Shown here: positions 15,423 to 21,922 of the stretch, piece by piece
Numbering within the stretch: position 1 is the first letter of the stretch
Layout: each line of letters starts with the position of its first letter
IMG/VR virus record: IMGVR_UViG_3300005617_000280
Span: 1-24,091 of that record
Origin: a virus
Strand: one strand, 5' to 3'
DNA length: 24,091 nucleotides
Position numbers and translations under genes: made by a program
Notes under the pieces: generated by a model
Databases searched by the model: none
Told to the model about the DNA's origin: nothing
Seen by the model: the letters and a program-made list of their open reading frames with translations, nothing else

Positions 15423-15459
15423 CGAAAATGAATTGAATGAGAGGAGTGTAAAAGGACAA
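15423..15459 (-). promoter_or_regulatory. Weak late promoter-like element P4 (TTGTCCTTTTA - 18 nt - CATTTTCG)
   Basis: TTGTCCTTTTA (15459-15449, minus strand) matches 10 of 11 bases of the upstream box of P1 and P2. The -10-like position at the same spacing reads CATTTTCG (15430-15423), a poor match to TAnnTTAG. The gene start lies 24 nt further instead of 4. It opens the head unit right after the last gene of the preceding block. Confidence 0.5.
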
Positions 15460-15467
15460 AAAAACGG

Positions 15468-15959
15468 CTATATCTCGTAAAATGGGGAATAGAACTCACT
15501 TTGCATACTCAAATCAATATTGATAATTTGTGTGCCTCCTTTGCTGGAATTTTCTTTATTACCAAAGCGCAATATCAATGCACTTTCGGTATCGCCTACC
15601 ACTTTTAAACGGCGATTGTTATCCTGTAAAATTGCCACCAGTTCATATTGACGAAGGGTTTCCAGGGATTGCAAAATTTCAGGGGTAAGATCATTTAGTG
15701 TACCGGAAATTGTAATGTCAATAATGTCGCCAGGCTTGCCACTCTTAGGCTTTTCTTCAAAGTCAATGCTATCGGGAACAAATTCTAAAATGAGAAATTC
15801 GTGGTTATCTATCAGGTAGATTTCATCAATAACTTTGTTTGTCAAAAAATCCGGGATGATAGCATCCTGCACCCAATCCTTGGGCGCAATCATTATTTTG
15901 TTTAAGCCTCCATTAAAAGCGCCGGTAGTTAACTTGACATTACTGTATATCGGTTTCAT
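15468..15959 (-). CDS. Distant relative of the duplicated virion protein
   Basis: The 163-residue protein shows in order the same landmarks as the products at 1076 and 11472: NKIMIAPKDW, DEIYLIDNHEF, a GD-started strand (residues about 97-107), and a VAILQDNN block where the others have IVLIKDSN, but similarity is weak elsewhere. It has no Cys-Ala-Ala-Asn motif. It stands immediately upstream of P4, before the head genes. If the relationship is real, the phage encodes three members of one structural family. It could also be an unrelated beta-rich protein. Confidence 0.65.
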   Translation of the reverse strand: MKPIYSNVKLTTGAFNGGLNKIMIAPKDWVQDAIIPDFLTNKVIDEIYLIDNHEFLILEFVPDSIDFEEKPKSGKPGDIIDITISGTLNDLTPEILQSLETLRQYELVAILQDNNRRLKVVGDTESALILRFGNKENSSKGGTQIINIDLSMQSEFYSPFYEI

Positions 15960-15968
15960 TCATCAAAG

Positions 15969-16487
15969 CTAAAACGCAACATCTGCACTTTTCTCCGAGG
16001 GGACAACCGCAGCAAAAGATTTGTTATATAGTAGAGGTAAATTTTTATCCTTACGGTAACGATAGTAATCTTTTTTCATGCTGTCATCACTCCAGGATTC
16101 AATATCTATGCCTAATTTTTTTCTCACTTCCGGAAGGTTGGCCTCGAAGCTGGGGAACAGATCTATCAGGGTATCCATTGTGTGATAAAACTTTTCTTTC
16201 AACTCACGCTCTACAAAACGATTGAAGTTTTTTACATTGGTTTTATTCAGACAATGGCCCCTGTGTTTGAATACAGTCATAGGAAGATACACTCTCACTT
16301 TAACTGTATACCTGCCATTGGTAATCCGGCTTTTAAATTCGTCGGTACTGTGTTCTAAAATATCGTATAGTTTACTTGAAATGCTTTCGCTGTTTAAAGT
16401 GATCAGCGGCTTTTCTCCCAGCTTAAAAAGTATGTAAGCTTTTATGTATGGTTTGGTATAAATGTCAATCGGAACAAATCCTTTCAT
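15969..16487 (-). CDS. Unknown protein, basic, possibly DNA-associated
   Basis: The 172-residue protein begins MKGFVPIDIYTKPYIKAYIL and is rich in Lys, Arg, Tyr and Phe. The middle (residues 80-110) reads HCLNKTNVKNFNRFVE, followed by a charged helix, then a YYRYRKDKNLPL stretch near residue 141. I do not recognise the family. It lies 9 nt upstream of the gene at 15959 and after another unknown gene. A DNA-binding role is only a guess from charge. Confidence 0.7.
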   Translation of the reverse strand: MKGFVPIDIYTKPYIKAYILFKLGEKPLITLNSESISSKLYDILEHSTDEFKSRITNGRYTVKVRVYLPMTVFKHRGHCLNKTNVKNFNRFVERELKEKFYHTMDTLIDLFPSFEANLPEVRKKLGIDIESWSDDSMKKDYYRYRKDKNLPLLYNKSFAAVVPSEKSADVAF

Positions 16488-16515
16488 GTGGTTATAATGG
16501 GTTGCTGTAAGTTAC

Positions 16516-16887
16516 TCAATTTTCTATTCTAATGTATGAATAAATTGCCATTTCAGTTTCATTAGTAGTTACCGGGTATTTTTTCATAAAATCAACTTTC
16601 CAAAAGTAGGACCGTATTCCACTGCATCTCATCGTCCATCCGTCGCCGATATCTTTAAATTTAATTCTTGTGATATCATCCAGCTTTACAAAAATGTTTT
16701 CATTATTATAATGGATAACGTAAACTATATTTTCATATTGCAACCTGGTGAATGGCGGTAGCCACATGCCGTTGACAAGGACCAGCTCGGAAGGAGGTGC
16801 AAAATGTATATGGTGAAATTCCTTTTGATACAGTTTGTTGTTTTCATTCTCAACAACAAGCTTTTTGCATTTGGAAACGTCAATCAT
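16516..16887 (-). CDS. Unknown small protein of the middle block
   Basis: The 123-residue protein is beta-rich with many aromatic residues. It has no membrane segment or known motif. Its start overlaps the stop of a small upstream frame (16884-17054) as ATGA, which supports both genes. Confidence 0.65.
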   Translation of the reverse strand: MIDVSKCKKLVVENENNKLYQKEFHHIHFAPPSELVLVNGMWLPPFTRLQYENIVYVIHYNNENIFVKLDDITRIKFKDIGDGWTMRCSGIRSYFWKVDFMKKYPVTTNETEMAIYSYIRIEN

Positions 16888-17054
16888 TTTTTTATTTTTT
16901 TATGAGATAATTCTTCATTTATCTTATCGTAGGTAGGTATTGGTAATTTTAATCGTACACATTCATTTCGTATAAGCATCCACGCCATAGTTTTACTTGG
17001 TGCAAATGCTCTGAAACCATGAATTGAATCTGTATAATATTTGCTGTTTTGCAA
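16884..17054 (-). CDS. Small 56-residue protein with TTG start
   Basis: This frame starts at TTG 17054, 2 nt after the stop of the membrane protein gene, and ends in TGA overlapping the next ATG as ATGA. It fills exactly the space between its neighbours. The product is basic and includes SKTMAWMLIRNECVRLKLP and a helical end (NEELSHKKIKK). The exact fit and coupled stop argue for a real gene. An internal ATG at 16988 would give a shorter form of 34 residues. No function is recognised. Confidence 0.55.
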   Translation of the reverse strand: MQNSKYYTDSIHGFRAFAPSKTMAWMLIRNECVRLKLPIPTYDKINEELSHKKIKK

Positions 17055-17056
17055 TC

Positions 17057-17284
17057 TTAATTATTTAGTGTTTCTCTATGTCTAACCTGATCAGTGATGG
17101 CCTTATCAATCCTGGCTGCAGCTTTTTTAGCCTGCCATTTTCCAATAGAAGCGAAAATCAAAAGGGTTAAGCTGGATCCACTGCATAGGCCACTAAAGAA
17201 GGGATAGTGGAAGCCGTATTTAAAAAAAATTCCTCCGGCAATGCATGCAATCAGTACCAGGAAGAGTAGAATATCTTTTTTCAT
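17057..17284 (-). CDS. Small membrane protein with two segments
   Basis: The 75-residue product has hydrophobic segments at about residues 5-21 and 28-46, followed by a basic helix (KWQAKKAAARIDKA). It is the first gene after the TTGTWACAA array, two copies of which lie 35-52 bp before its start and could control it. Small membrane proteins near regulatory regions of phages are often superinfection exclusion factors, but nothing here proves that. Confidence 0.65.
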   Translation of the reverse strand: MKKDILLFLVLIACIAGGIFFKYGFHYPFFSGLCSGSSLTLLIFASIGKWQAKKAAARIDKAITDQVRHRETLNN

Positions 17285-17318
17285 ATTTCTAAGTTTAAAA
17301 TTGCTGCGCTAAAAATGT

Positions 17319-17667
17319 TTGTTACAATTGTTACAATTCATAAAACGACTATAACTATTTTAATATCAATAAATTGAGACTGTAACAAACTTGTAACAAC
17401 CTGTTGTAACAGAATGTAACAAACTTGTAACAATTTGTAACAAACTGCGGTAGGCGAAAAACCTTGTTACAAACACCAAACCCTTTACCATCCTTACTTT
17501 TACTATATTCAAAATATGGTTGTAACAATTGTAACAAGAAAAATAGTAAGTCAAAAAGTCAGTTGCTGGATGGTTTTTCGCCCAAAAATCGACGATACCC
17601 CCGGCTACTACTACATCTGCACCATTGCGGCGGTTGCTATAATGCAGTAGCAATAAGGATGTAACAA
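17319..17667. repeat. Array of twelve TTGTWACAA palindromes (iteron- or operator-like)
   Basis: TTGT-W-ACAA is a 9-bp palindrome. Exact copies start at 17319, 17328, 17391, 17425, 17435, 17464, 17520 and 17529. Copies with one mismatch start at 17380, 17404, 17414 and 17659. The six core copies (17380-17443) are 10-13 bp apart, about one helical turn, so a protein could line them up on one face. Tandem pairs 9 bp apart stand on both sides. The 43 bp between the left pair and the core (17337-17379) is very AT-rich. Such arrays are typical of replication origins or multi-site repressors. Two isolated exact copies also occur inside a gene at 5111 and 5841. Confidence 0.75.
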
Positions 17668-17680
17668 GTTTTTTGCTCAT
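17366..17680 (-). CDS. Doubtful 104-residue frame running through the repeat array
   Basis: ATG at 17680 overlaps the stop of the polymerase-like gene as ATGA, the pattern used by many real gene pairs here. The first 48 residues (MSKKLVTSLLLL..., then VVVAGGIVDFW) look protein-like. The second half is dictated by the TTGTWACAA copies, giving repeated Cys-Tyr-Asn and Val-Thr. Either a short coupled gene ends in the array, or the frame is open by chance. Without it, 17285-17676 would be a 392-bp gap holding only the array. Confidence 0.35.
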   Translation of the reverse strand: MSKKLVTSLLLLHYSNRRNGADVVVAGGIVDFWAKNHPATDFLTYYFSCYNCYNHILNIVKVRMVKGLVFVTRFFAYRSLLQIVTSLLHSVTTGCYKFVTVSIY

Positions 17681-18300
17681 GATTTAATAAGGTTTTTATG
17701 CTGTTTATAGGCGCTGGTACTGTATATCTCCCGCAACTGTGGGTTTAGATAGCTTACACCAAGCCATTCAAAGAAATCAGCCTCACTGGTCCACAATGGT
17801 GGTTTCATGCCGTTAAGGTTGATCAGCTTCCAGTGATGCTCTCCAGCCTGCACACAATCCTCAATACGTCGCAGGCCCTGATCAGTACCACACCAGCCCT
17901 TTTTCTTCCAGGCATGCGCAATAACCAGGTTACTGTATTGACTGCTGCCAGTGCGAATGGCATAGATGCGGAAATAATCATTGTCCTGTGGAATAAAAAG
18001 GTCAAGCTTGATATCTTCCGGAAGAAGGATCTTCATTTGCCGGCCGTTTGCGTTTCCCATCAGGATCTCGCCAAGGCTGTTCACTGTATCCTCAAATTTT
18101 TTAACTACTGCTACTTCTGCTGGTACGTCAAACATGGTTGCCTGGCCGGTGGCTTGTCTTATTGGCCTGCAGACAATTTCAATATCACCAACATCAGGCT
18201 TTTTCCTGCGGACGCTGCCGGCAATATTGATATTGTAGCAATGCGGCTGCAGCTGCTTACAAATTTCAATGGCTATATCAGTGGCTTGTTTTAAAAGCAT
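17677..18300 (-). CDS. Minimal family X DNA polymerase-like nucleotidyltransferase
   Basis: The 207-residue protein carries the polymerase X palm: GSVRRKKPDVGDIEIVC with Gly28-Ser29 and the acids Asp39 and Glu41, and the third acid Asp100 in IKLDLFI. It also has the thumb: TGSSQYSNLVIAHAWKKKGW (117-136), DQGL, and SEADFFEWLGVSYLNPQLRE (172-191). The helix-hairpin-helix 8-kDa domain and the PHP domain of bacterial family members are missing, as in the small polymerase X of African swine fever virus. The second acid is Glu instead of Asp. It would add nucleotides during gap filling. The start overlaps the upstream stop as TAATG. Non-polymerase nucleotidyl transfer is the alternative. Confidence 0.8.
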   Translation of the reverse strand: MLLKQATDIAIEICKQLQPHCYNINIAGSVRRKKPDVGDIEIVCRPIRQATGQATMFDVPAEVAVVKKFEDTVNSLGEILMGNANGRQMKILLPEDIKLDLFIPQDNDYFRIYAIRTGSSQYSNLVIAHAWKKKGWCGTDQGLRRIEDCVQAGEHHWKLINLNGMKPPLWTSEADFFEWLGVSYLNPQLREIYSTSAYKQHKNLIKS

Positions 18301-18713
18301 TAAAAAAGTTTTGTCGTGTATCTGAATCCCTGGAAACCTGATCTTTTAATTTTGATAGGTGCCTTTACAAAAGGACCGGCGCAAACTAATCGTGGCCAAC
18401 TTATAACTTTTCGTGAACTCCACGAATGACCATTACCGTTATGTACTTCAGTTTCTCCAGTTTCATAACCCACAAAATTTAAACGGTACCGCACTTGGTT
18501 GCAAACAATAATGTACACGTATATGATATCATGTTTCGGTTTATTCTTACACTTCTGAAGCCACAGGCCATCTTCATCACTCATTAGCAATTCAAAGTAT
18601 CGGATAAAAGCGAGTAAGCCACCTTTTTCCAGGATAAGATCTTTACCCCATGTAACCGCTATTCCTTCTGGAAGAATGCCTGCATCTTTTGAATAGCCAT
18701 CCTTTGTTATCAT
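18300..18713 (-). CDS. Unknown protein of the replication block
   Basis: The 137-residue protein begins MITKDGYSKDAGILPEG and contains WGKDLILEKGGLLAFIRYF and SWSSRKVISWPRLVC. It is mixed alpha/beta with several Trp and Cys residues. No known motif is seen. The start overlaps the upstream stop as ATGA and the stop overlaps the next start as TAATG, so it is translated together with the ASCH-like and polymerase-like genes. Confidence 0.7.
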   Translation of the reverse strand: MITKDGYSKDAGILPEGIAVTWGKDLILEKGGLLAFIRYFELLMSDEDGLWLQKCKNKPKHDIIYVYIIVCNQVRYRLNFVGYETGETEVHNGNGHSWSSRKVISWPRLVCAGPFVKAPIKIKRSGFQGFRYTTKLF

Positions 18714-19417
18714 GATAAAAAATTATTCGGTTTGTCAATTCGTTTAAAGGAAATCACCCATACCCATGGATTTTCATTCCAGCTTTCTGTACCATTGATA
18801 TACACCCAAAGAGTTTCAAATGATTCTACTGCAGAATTACAAGGGTCACCTTCAGCCATCCCTACCGGGTAATTAAAGTATTCACCTTTTCCAATGCATC
18901 CATTTTTACATAGCGATGAAATGCACTCTAAAGGATTTTCACAAATATTTTCTTGCACACCTTCTGCAATAGCATCAGCTTCGGTTATCTCATGCAATCT
19001 TTCCACATTGATATCAATAATTTGTAAAAAAGTTCTACATGCGATTTTCGGCATGTGTATAGCAGGCTTCCATGTAATCATTTGCCTGGCCATTTCGTCG
19101 GCTTTTGCTTTATACCAATATCCGCTTGGAATAATATTAACTGTTGGTGCAAATGTTTCTCGTACCCAAAGTATGTCACCTGGTTGTCCGTATGGACATG
19201 GTATATTATGAATGAAACCTGCTTTTTCTTTAAACTGTGCACAATACACTCTTAACTTTTTTAAAGACAAATCGCGATGGTATAAACCTAAAAACTTCCA
19301 CTGATCAGGCATTGTATTAATTTGCTCTAAACCTTTAGTGCGCCTTGTCTTTGTTTTTCGGCCGGCTTGCTCTGCTTCTACCATTTCGGTACTTAATAAT
19401 ATCGGTATGAATTTCAT
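18710..19417 (-). CDS. ASCH/PUA-like phage protein
   Basis: The 235-residue protein starts MKFIPILLSTEMVEAEQAGRKTKTRR, the ASCH-type opening in which a short strand is followed by a basic segment. Further landmarks are YGQPGDILWVRETF (residues about 76-89), WKPAIHMPK (118-126), LQIIDINVERLHEITEADAIAEGV (133-156), and the end NPWVWVISFKRI. Such proteins are common in phages next to replication genes and are thought to bind nucleic acid or modified nucleosides, though the exact role is unknown. An insertion with four Cys (residues 160-176) might bind metal. Its start overlaps the upstream stop as ATGA. Confidence 0.75.
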   Translation of the reverse strand: MKFIPILLSTEMVEAEQAGRKTKTRRTKGLEQINTMPDQWKFLGLYHRDLSLKKLRVYCAQFKEKAGFIHNIPCPYGQPGDILWVRETFAPTVNIIPSGYWYKAKADEMARQMITWKPAIHMPKIACRTFLQIIDINVERLHEITEADAIAEGVQENICENPLECISSLCKNGCIGKGEYFNYPVGMAEGDPCNSAVESFETLWVYINGTESWNENPWVWVISFKRIDKPNNFLS

Positions 19418-19659
19418 GGTAATAGTTCGCTTTGAAATTTGATGGAAATATCTTTTAGGTTGGTCTCATCAGTTATGCCCATTTGATATAAAATACTGTC
19501 AACCTTATCCTGCTGCCGGTGCTTATTATTCGCATTTATAGCGCCATATTCAGTATCAAATTTTAGTTGGCGCCGGCGCATCTCCGCTACTTCTGCTATG
19601 AATTGCGCAAAAGCTGCTTCTAATTTTTGCTCCCGGGTTTGTTCTGTGTTAGATGCCAT
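19414..19659 (-). CDS. Small unknown helical protein
   Basis: The 81-residue protein is charged and helical (EQKLEAAFAQFIAEVAEMRRR at the start) and could be a coiled coil in residues 8-35. It overlaps the zinc-ribbon gene upstream by 11 nt and the ASCH-like gene downstream as ATGA. No function is recognised. Confidence 0.65.
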   Translation of the reverse strand: MASNTEQTREQKLEAAFAQFIAEVAEMRRRQLKFDTEYGAINANNKHRQQDKVDSILYQMGITDETNLKDISIKFQSELLP

Positions 19660-20287
19660 TTTTTTCGTAGTTTTTTATTCGGTTAACCATACTCATGCAT
19701 TCAATGCATCGAGCTTGCTTACCGGTGTTCTTAGATTTATTCGTATAGAATTCATCAGAGTGCTTTTCTTTTTGACACCGGGCGCATTTTATTTTCTTTA
19801 CTTTAGGCTTAACTTCTTTATCCTCTGCACCGGCTTTTTTAATTCGATCAACCATAGCATAATATTTTCCAATCGCTTCTATTATATCTTCACCGGCATT
19901 GACGTAAATACTTGTTTTAGCATCAATCCGAACCAATCGTTTCTCACTATAGTTAACTACTTTAGTTGAATATTTTTGCTCTTCAGGCTTCTTTAAAATT
20001 GCAGATTGATTATATCCTGATGATGCTTTTTTTTGTTGCTTCTTTTCAAGTTCATCATTCTGCTTTTTTAAATCCTTAGCAGTTTTTTTCTTTCGTTGAT
20101 CAACTGCCTTCTTTTGCAATGATTGACTTTTGCTTAATCGAATAGTACCGCCACCGGTGATCTCATTAATTTTTATTGTTACTTCTTCCACTGGCTGTTC
20201 TATAAGATCAGCAATTTCATCATCTGTTAAACGATGCAGCTGCTGTCTGATGATGACAATATCCATTTGAGAAAAATCATTTAGCAT
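19649..20287 (-). CDS. Zinc-ribbon protein with helical N-terminus
   Basis: I choose ATG at 20287 (MLNDFSQ) over a TTG at 20293, giving 212 residues. Residues about 1-45 look like a helix-turn-helix (LTDDEIADLIEQPVEEVTIKI). A long Lys/Glu/Gln coiled-coil stretch covers residues 55-100. The C-terminus holds a four-Cys zinc ribbon, CARCQKEKHSDEFY then CIEC, of the type found before HNH nuclease domains, but no HNH part follows. A DNA-binding or regulatory role is likely. The start overlaps the upstream stop by 11 nt. Confidence 0.7.
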   Translation of the reverse strand: MLNDFSQMDIVIIRQQLHRLTDDEIADLIEQPVEEVTIKINEITGGGTIRLSKSQSLQKKAVDQRKKKTAKDLKKQNDELEKKQQKKASSGYNQSAILKKPEEQKYSTKVVNYSEKRLVRIDAKTSIYVNAGEDIIEAIGKYYAMVDRIKKAGAEDKEVKPKVKKIKCARCQKEKHSDEFYTNKSKNTGKQARCIECMSMVNRIKNYEKNGI

Positions 20288-20537
20288 TGCCAAGGCTTTT
20301 TTGTTTTGGATTCTGATTTCCTTTTTCCTGTTGGAATTTTACCCTCGCAGCATCGATTTGAACTTTAGCAGCGTTGATAATAACTGTGCCAGCTGATGAC
20401 AGGGCCTGGCCACGTTTAATTTCTTTTTCAAGATCTGCTTCTGGATCGCTTAATCTTTTCATTTGTGCGAACATCATAGCTTGCAGATCAGCTACATTGT
20501 TAGATTCGTTTTTTTGTTCGTTTTTTTGTGTGCTCAT
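20277..20537 (-). CDS. Small unknown protein, conserved-looking
   Basis: The 86-residue protein has a polar Asn/Glu-rich start, a helical middle (DPEADLEKEIKRGQALSSAG) and a basic end. I recall similar small proteins beside replication genes in other Bacteroidetes prophages, but cannot name a function. It lies 5 nt downstream of the HNH-like gene. Confidence 0.65.
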   Translation of the reverse strand: MSTQKNEQKNESNNVADLQAMMFAQMKRLSDPEADLEKEIKRGQALSSAGTVIINAAKVQIDAARVKFQQEKGNQNPKQKSLGNAK

Positions 20538-20542
20538 TTTTT

Positions 20543-21355
20543 TTAGTTTATTTGTAATTGAGATAATTTCCTTTGCAACTGCAGCTGCAGTCTCTTTAAA
20601 TTCAATAGTGACGGATTCTCTTTTAAATATTTTCTTAAGTCAGGATCTTTAAAACTCATTATAGAAGCAACATAATTATCAGAAAGTAATCCATGTGCTT
20701 TGGCTCCATTTCTCCTGGATAATTCTGCCTTAGTAACGCATTCAAGGTCTTCAACACTTTTTATTTCAGTTCGCCCGGGCTTAAGTGTAATTACTTTTCC
20801 TTTTGGTATCCGGCGGCCAGCCTGGTGCCATAAGTACCTATTGTATTGGGTGTACTTGCCATTTATTTTAATCCATTGAGTTGGCCACTGTGTATCTGTG
20901 GCCCAAATAACAACTGTGCCTTCGGGTACTGCACCTCTTTTCATCCAGGTCTTTTGAAGTCCTAAAACATATACGCCTTTAGCCTTTGCCTTTTGCTTAA
21001 TATTAAAAAGTTCTTCCTTTGTTCTTTTCAGGCCCAAATACATACGTTTCTTTTCGATGTGTTTTAATGTCCAACCTTTTTTCTTCGGCCACTTCTTTTG
21101 AAAAATTTCCGCTAATTCCAAATCTCCGCATGTATGAAATTTCTTTTTTAAGAAGTTAATTTGTTTACTGGTCCAGTATTCCAATCTCATTCTATATAGT
21201 CCGAGTTCATAACATTTTTCTCTAACAGTTTGAATATAAACACCAAGAGTTTTCGCCATCTCTCCATTGGATAAAGTTTCCCAGTTGCTTTTGATATAAG
21301 CAATATTTTTAGGAAGGTTTACAATTTGCTTTTGTGTCAGTGCTACTTTTTTCAT
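20543..21355 (-). CDS. DNA-binding protein with two Myb-like domains and a degenerate HNH-like domain
   Basis: The 270-residue protein has two helix-turn-helix blocks (residues about 10-58 and 60-115, the latter starting YWTSKQINFLKKKF). An HNH-3-like segment follows (about 160-222): YNRYLWHQAGRRIPKGKV, then ITLKPG, then VEDLECVTKAELSRRN. The His and Asn residues of active HNH enzymes are replaced (Tyr for the first His, Leu in place of H-D-G, Ser in the N position), so cutting activity is doubtful. The N-terminal and C-terminal parts match the neighbour at 21309. Its start lies 47 nt inside that gene. A sequence-specific DNA-binding role is likely. Confidence 0.75.
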   Translation of the reverse strand: MKKVALTQKQIVNLPKNIAYIKSNWETLSNGEMAKTLGVYIQTVREKCYELGLYRMRLEYWTSKQINFLKKKFHTCGDLELAEIFQKKWPKKKGWTLKHIEKKRMYLGLKRTKEELFNIKQKAKAKGVYVLGLQKTWMKRGAVPEGTVVIWATDTQWPTQWIKINGKYTQYNRYLWHQAGRRIPKGKVITLKPGRTEIKSVEDLECVTKAELSRRNGAKAHGLLSDNYVASIMSFKDPDLRKYLKENPSLLNLKRLQLQLQRKLSQLQIN

Positions 21356-21920
21356 TACGGCTTTTTTTCAACTCTCTTTTTAGTAATATCAATTGTTTAG
21401 CTGCAGCAATTAAATCGGGATGTTTCAATAATTCATCTTGCATTTCTTTATCACGCCAGGCGATTCGTTGAACTATCCATTTTGGATGCATATTTTTAGC
21501 GCTGCTATTCTTATCAATGGTGTATGATGGACCACCTTTTTTACAATTGTTTTTTATAATTGGCACCAGGTCATCTACTGTTCTCATTAATCCCATCTGC
21601 TTCCTTTTTTTTCTGATGGCGCCACGTTTCCAGCCTTTGGTTTTTGGATGATGTTTAATGAAGTAATTCATTATTTCAACATCACCTTTTGTTTTGTAGT
21701 TGTCAACCAGGTACTGCACCATATCGACAGTCCAATATTCTAATTGCATTCTTTTTAACCCCAGCTCTTGGCATTTATTCCTTGTAACAGTTAGCCGCAA
21801 CTTCAATGCGCTGGCCAGCTGCTTATTGGTCATCGAATAAAAATTAACTTTCAAAAAGCTGATCATCTCTTCCGTCCAAACAGTGGCATTAGGTACTATA
21901 TTTCCATTTTTAAAAGGCAT
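21309..21920 (-). CDS. Paralog of the neighbour lacking the HNH-like segment
   Basis: The 203-residue protein shares both helix-turn-helix blocks with the product at 20543. One has WTEEMISFLKVNF and NKCQELGLKRMQLEYWT; the other ends KGWKRGAIRKKRKQMGLMRT. The C-terminal helical part (VQRIAWRDKEMQDELLKHPDL) also matches. Between them only about 30 residues stand in place of the roughly 100-residue HNH-like segment. This is a tandem duplication followed by loss or gain of the nuclease-like part. It likely binds DNA, possibly at the array at 17319. It follows the primase-helicase gene by 2 nt. Confidence 0.75.
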   Translation of the reverse strand: MPFKNGNIVPNATVWTEEMISFLKVNFYSMTNKQLASALKLRLTVTRNKCQELGLKRMQLEYWTVDMVQYLVDNYKTKGDVEIMNYFIKHHPKTKGWKRGAIRKKRKQMGLMRTVDDLVPIIKNNCKKGGPSYTIDKNSSAKNMHPKWIVQRIAWRDKEMQDELLKHPDLIAAAKQLILLKRELKKSRNEKSSTDTKANCKPS

Positions 21921-21922
21921 CG

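Noticed and set aside
17319-17667. CRISPR array as an explanation for the repeated TTGTAACAA
   Set aside because: Repeats are only 9 bp, palindromic, and unevenly spaced at 9-130 bp, with no constant spacers and no cas genes nearby.
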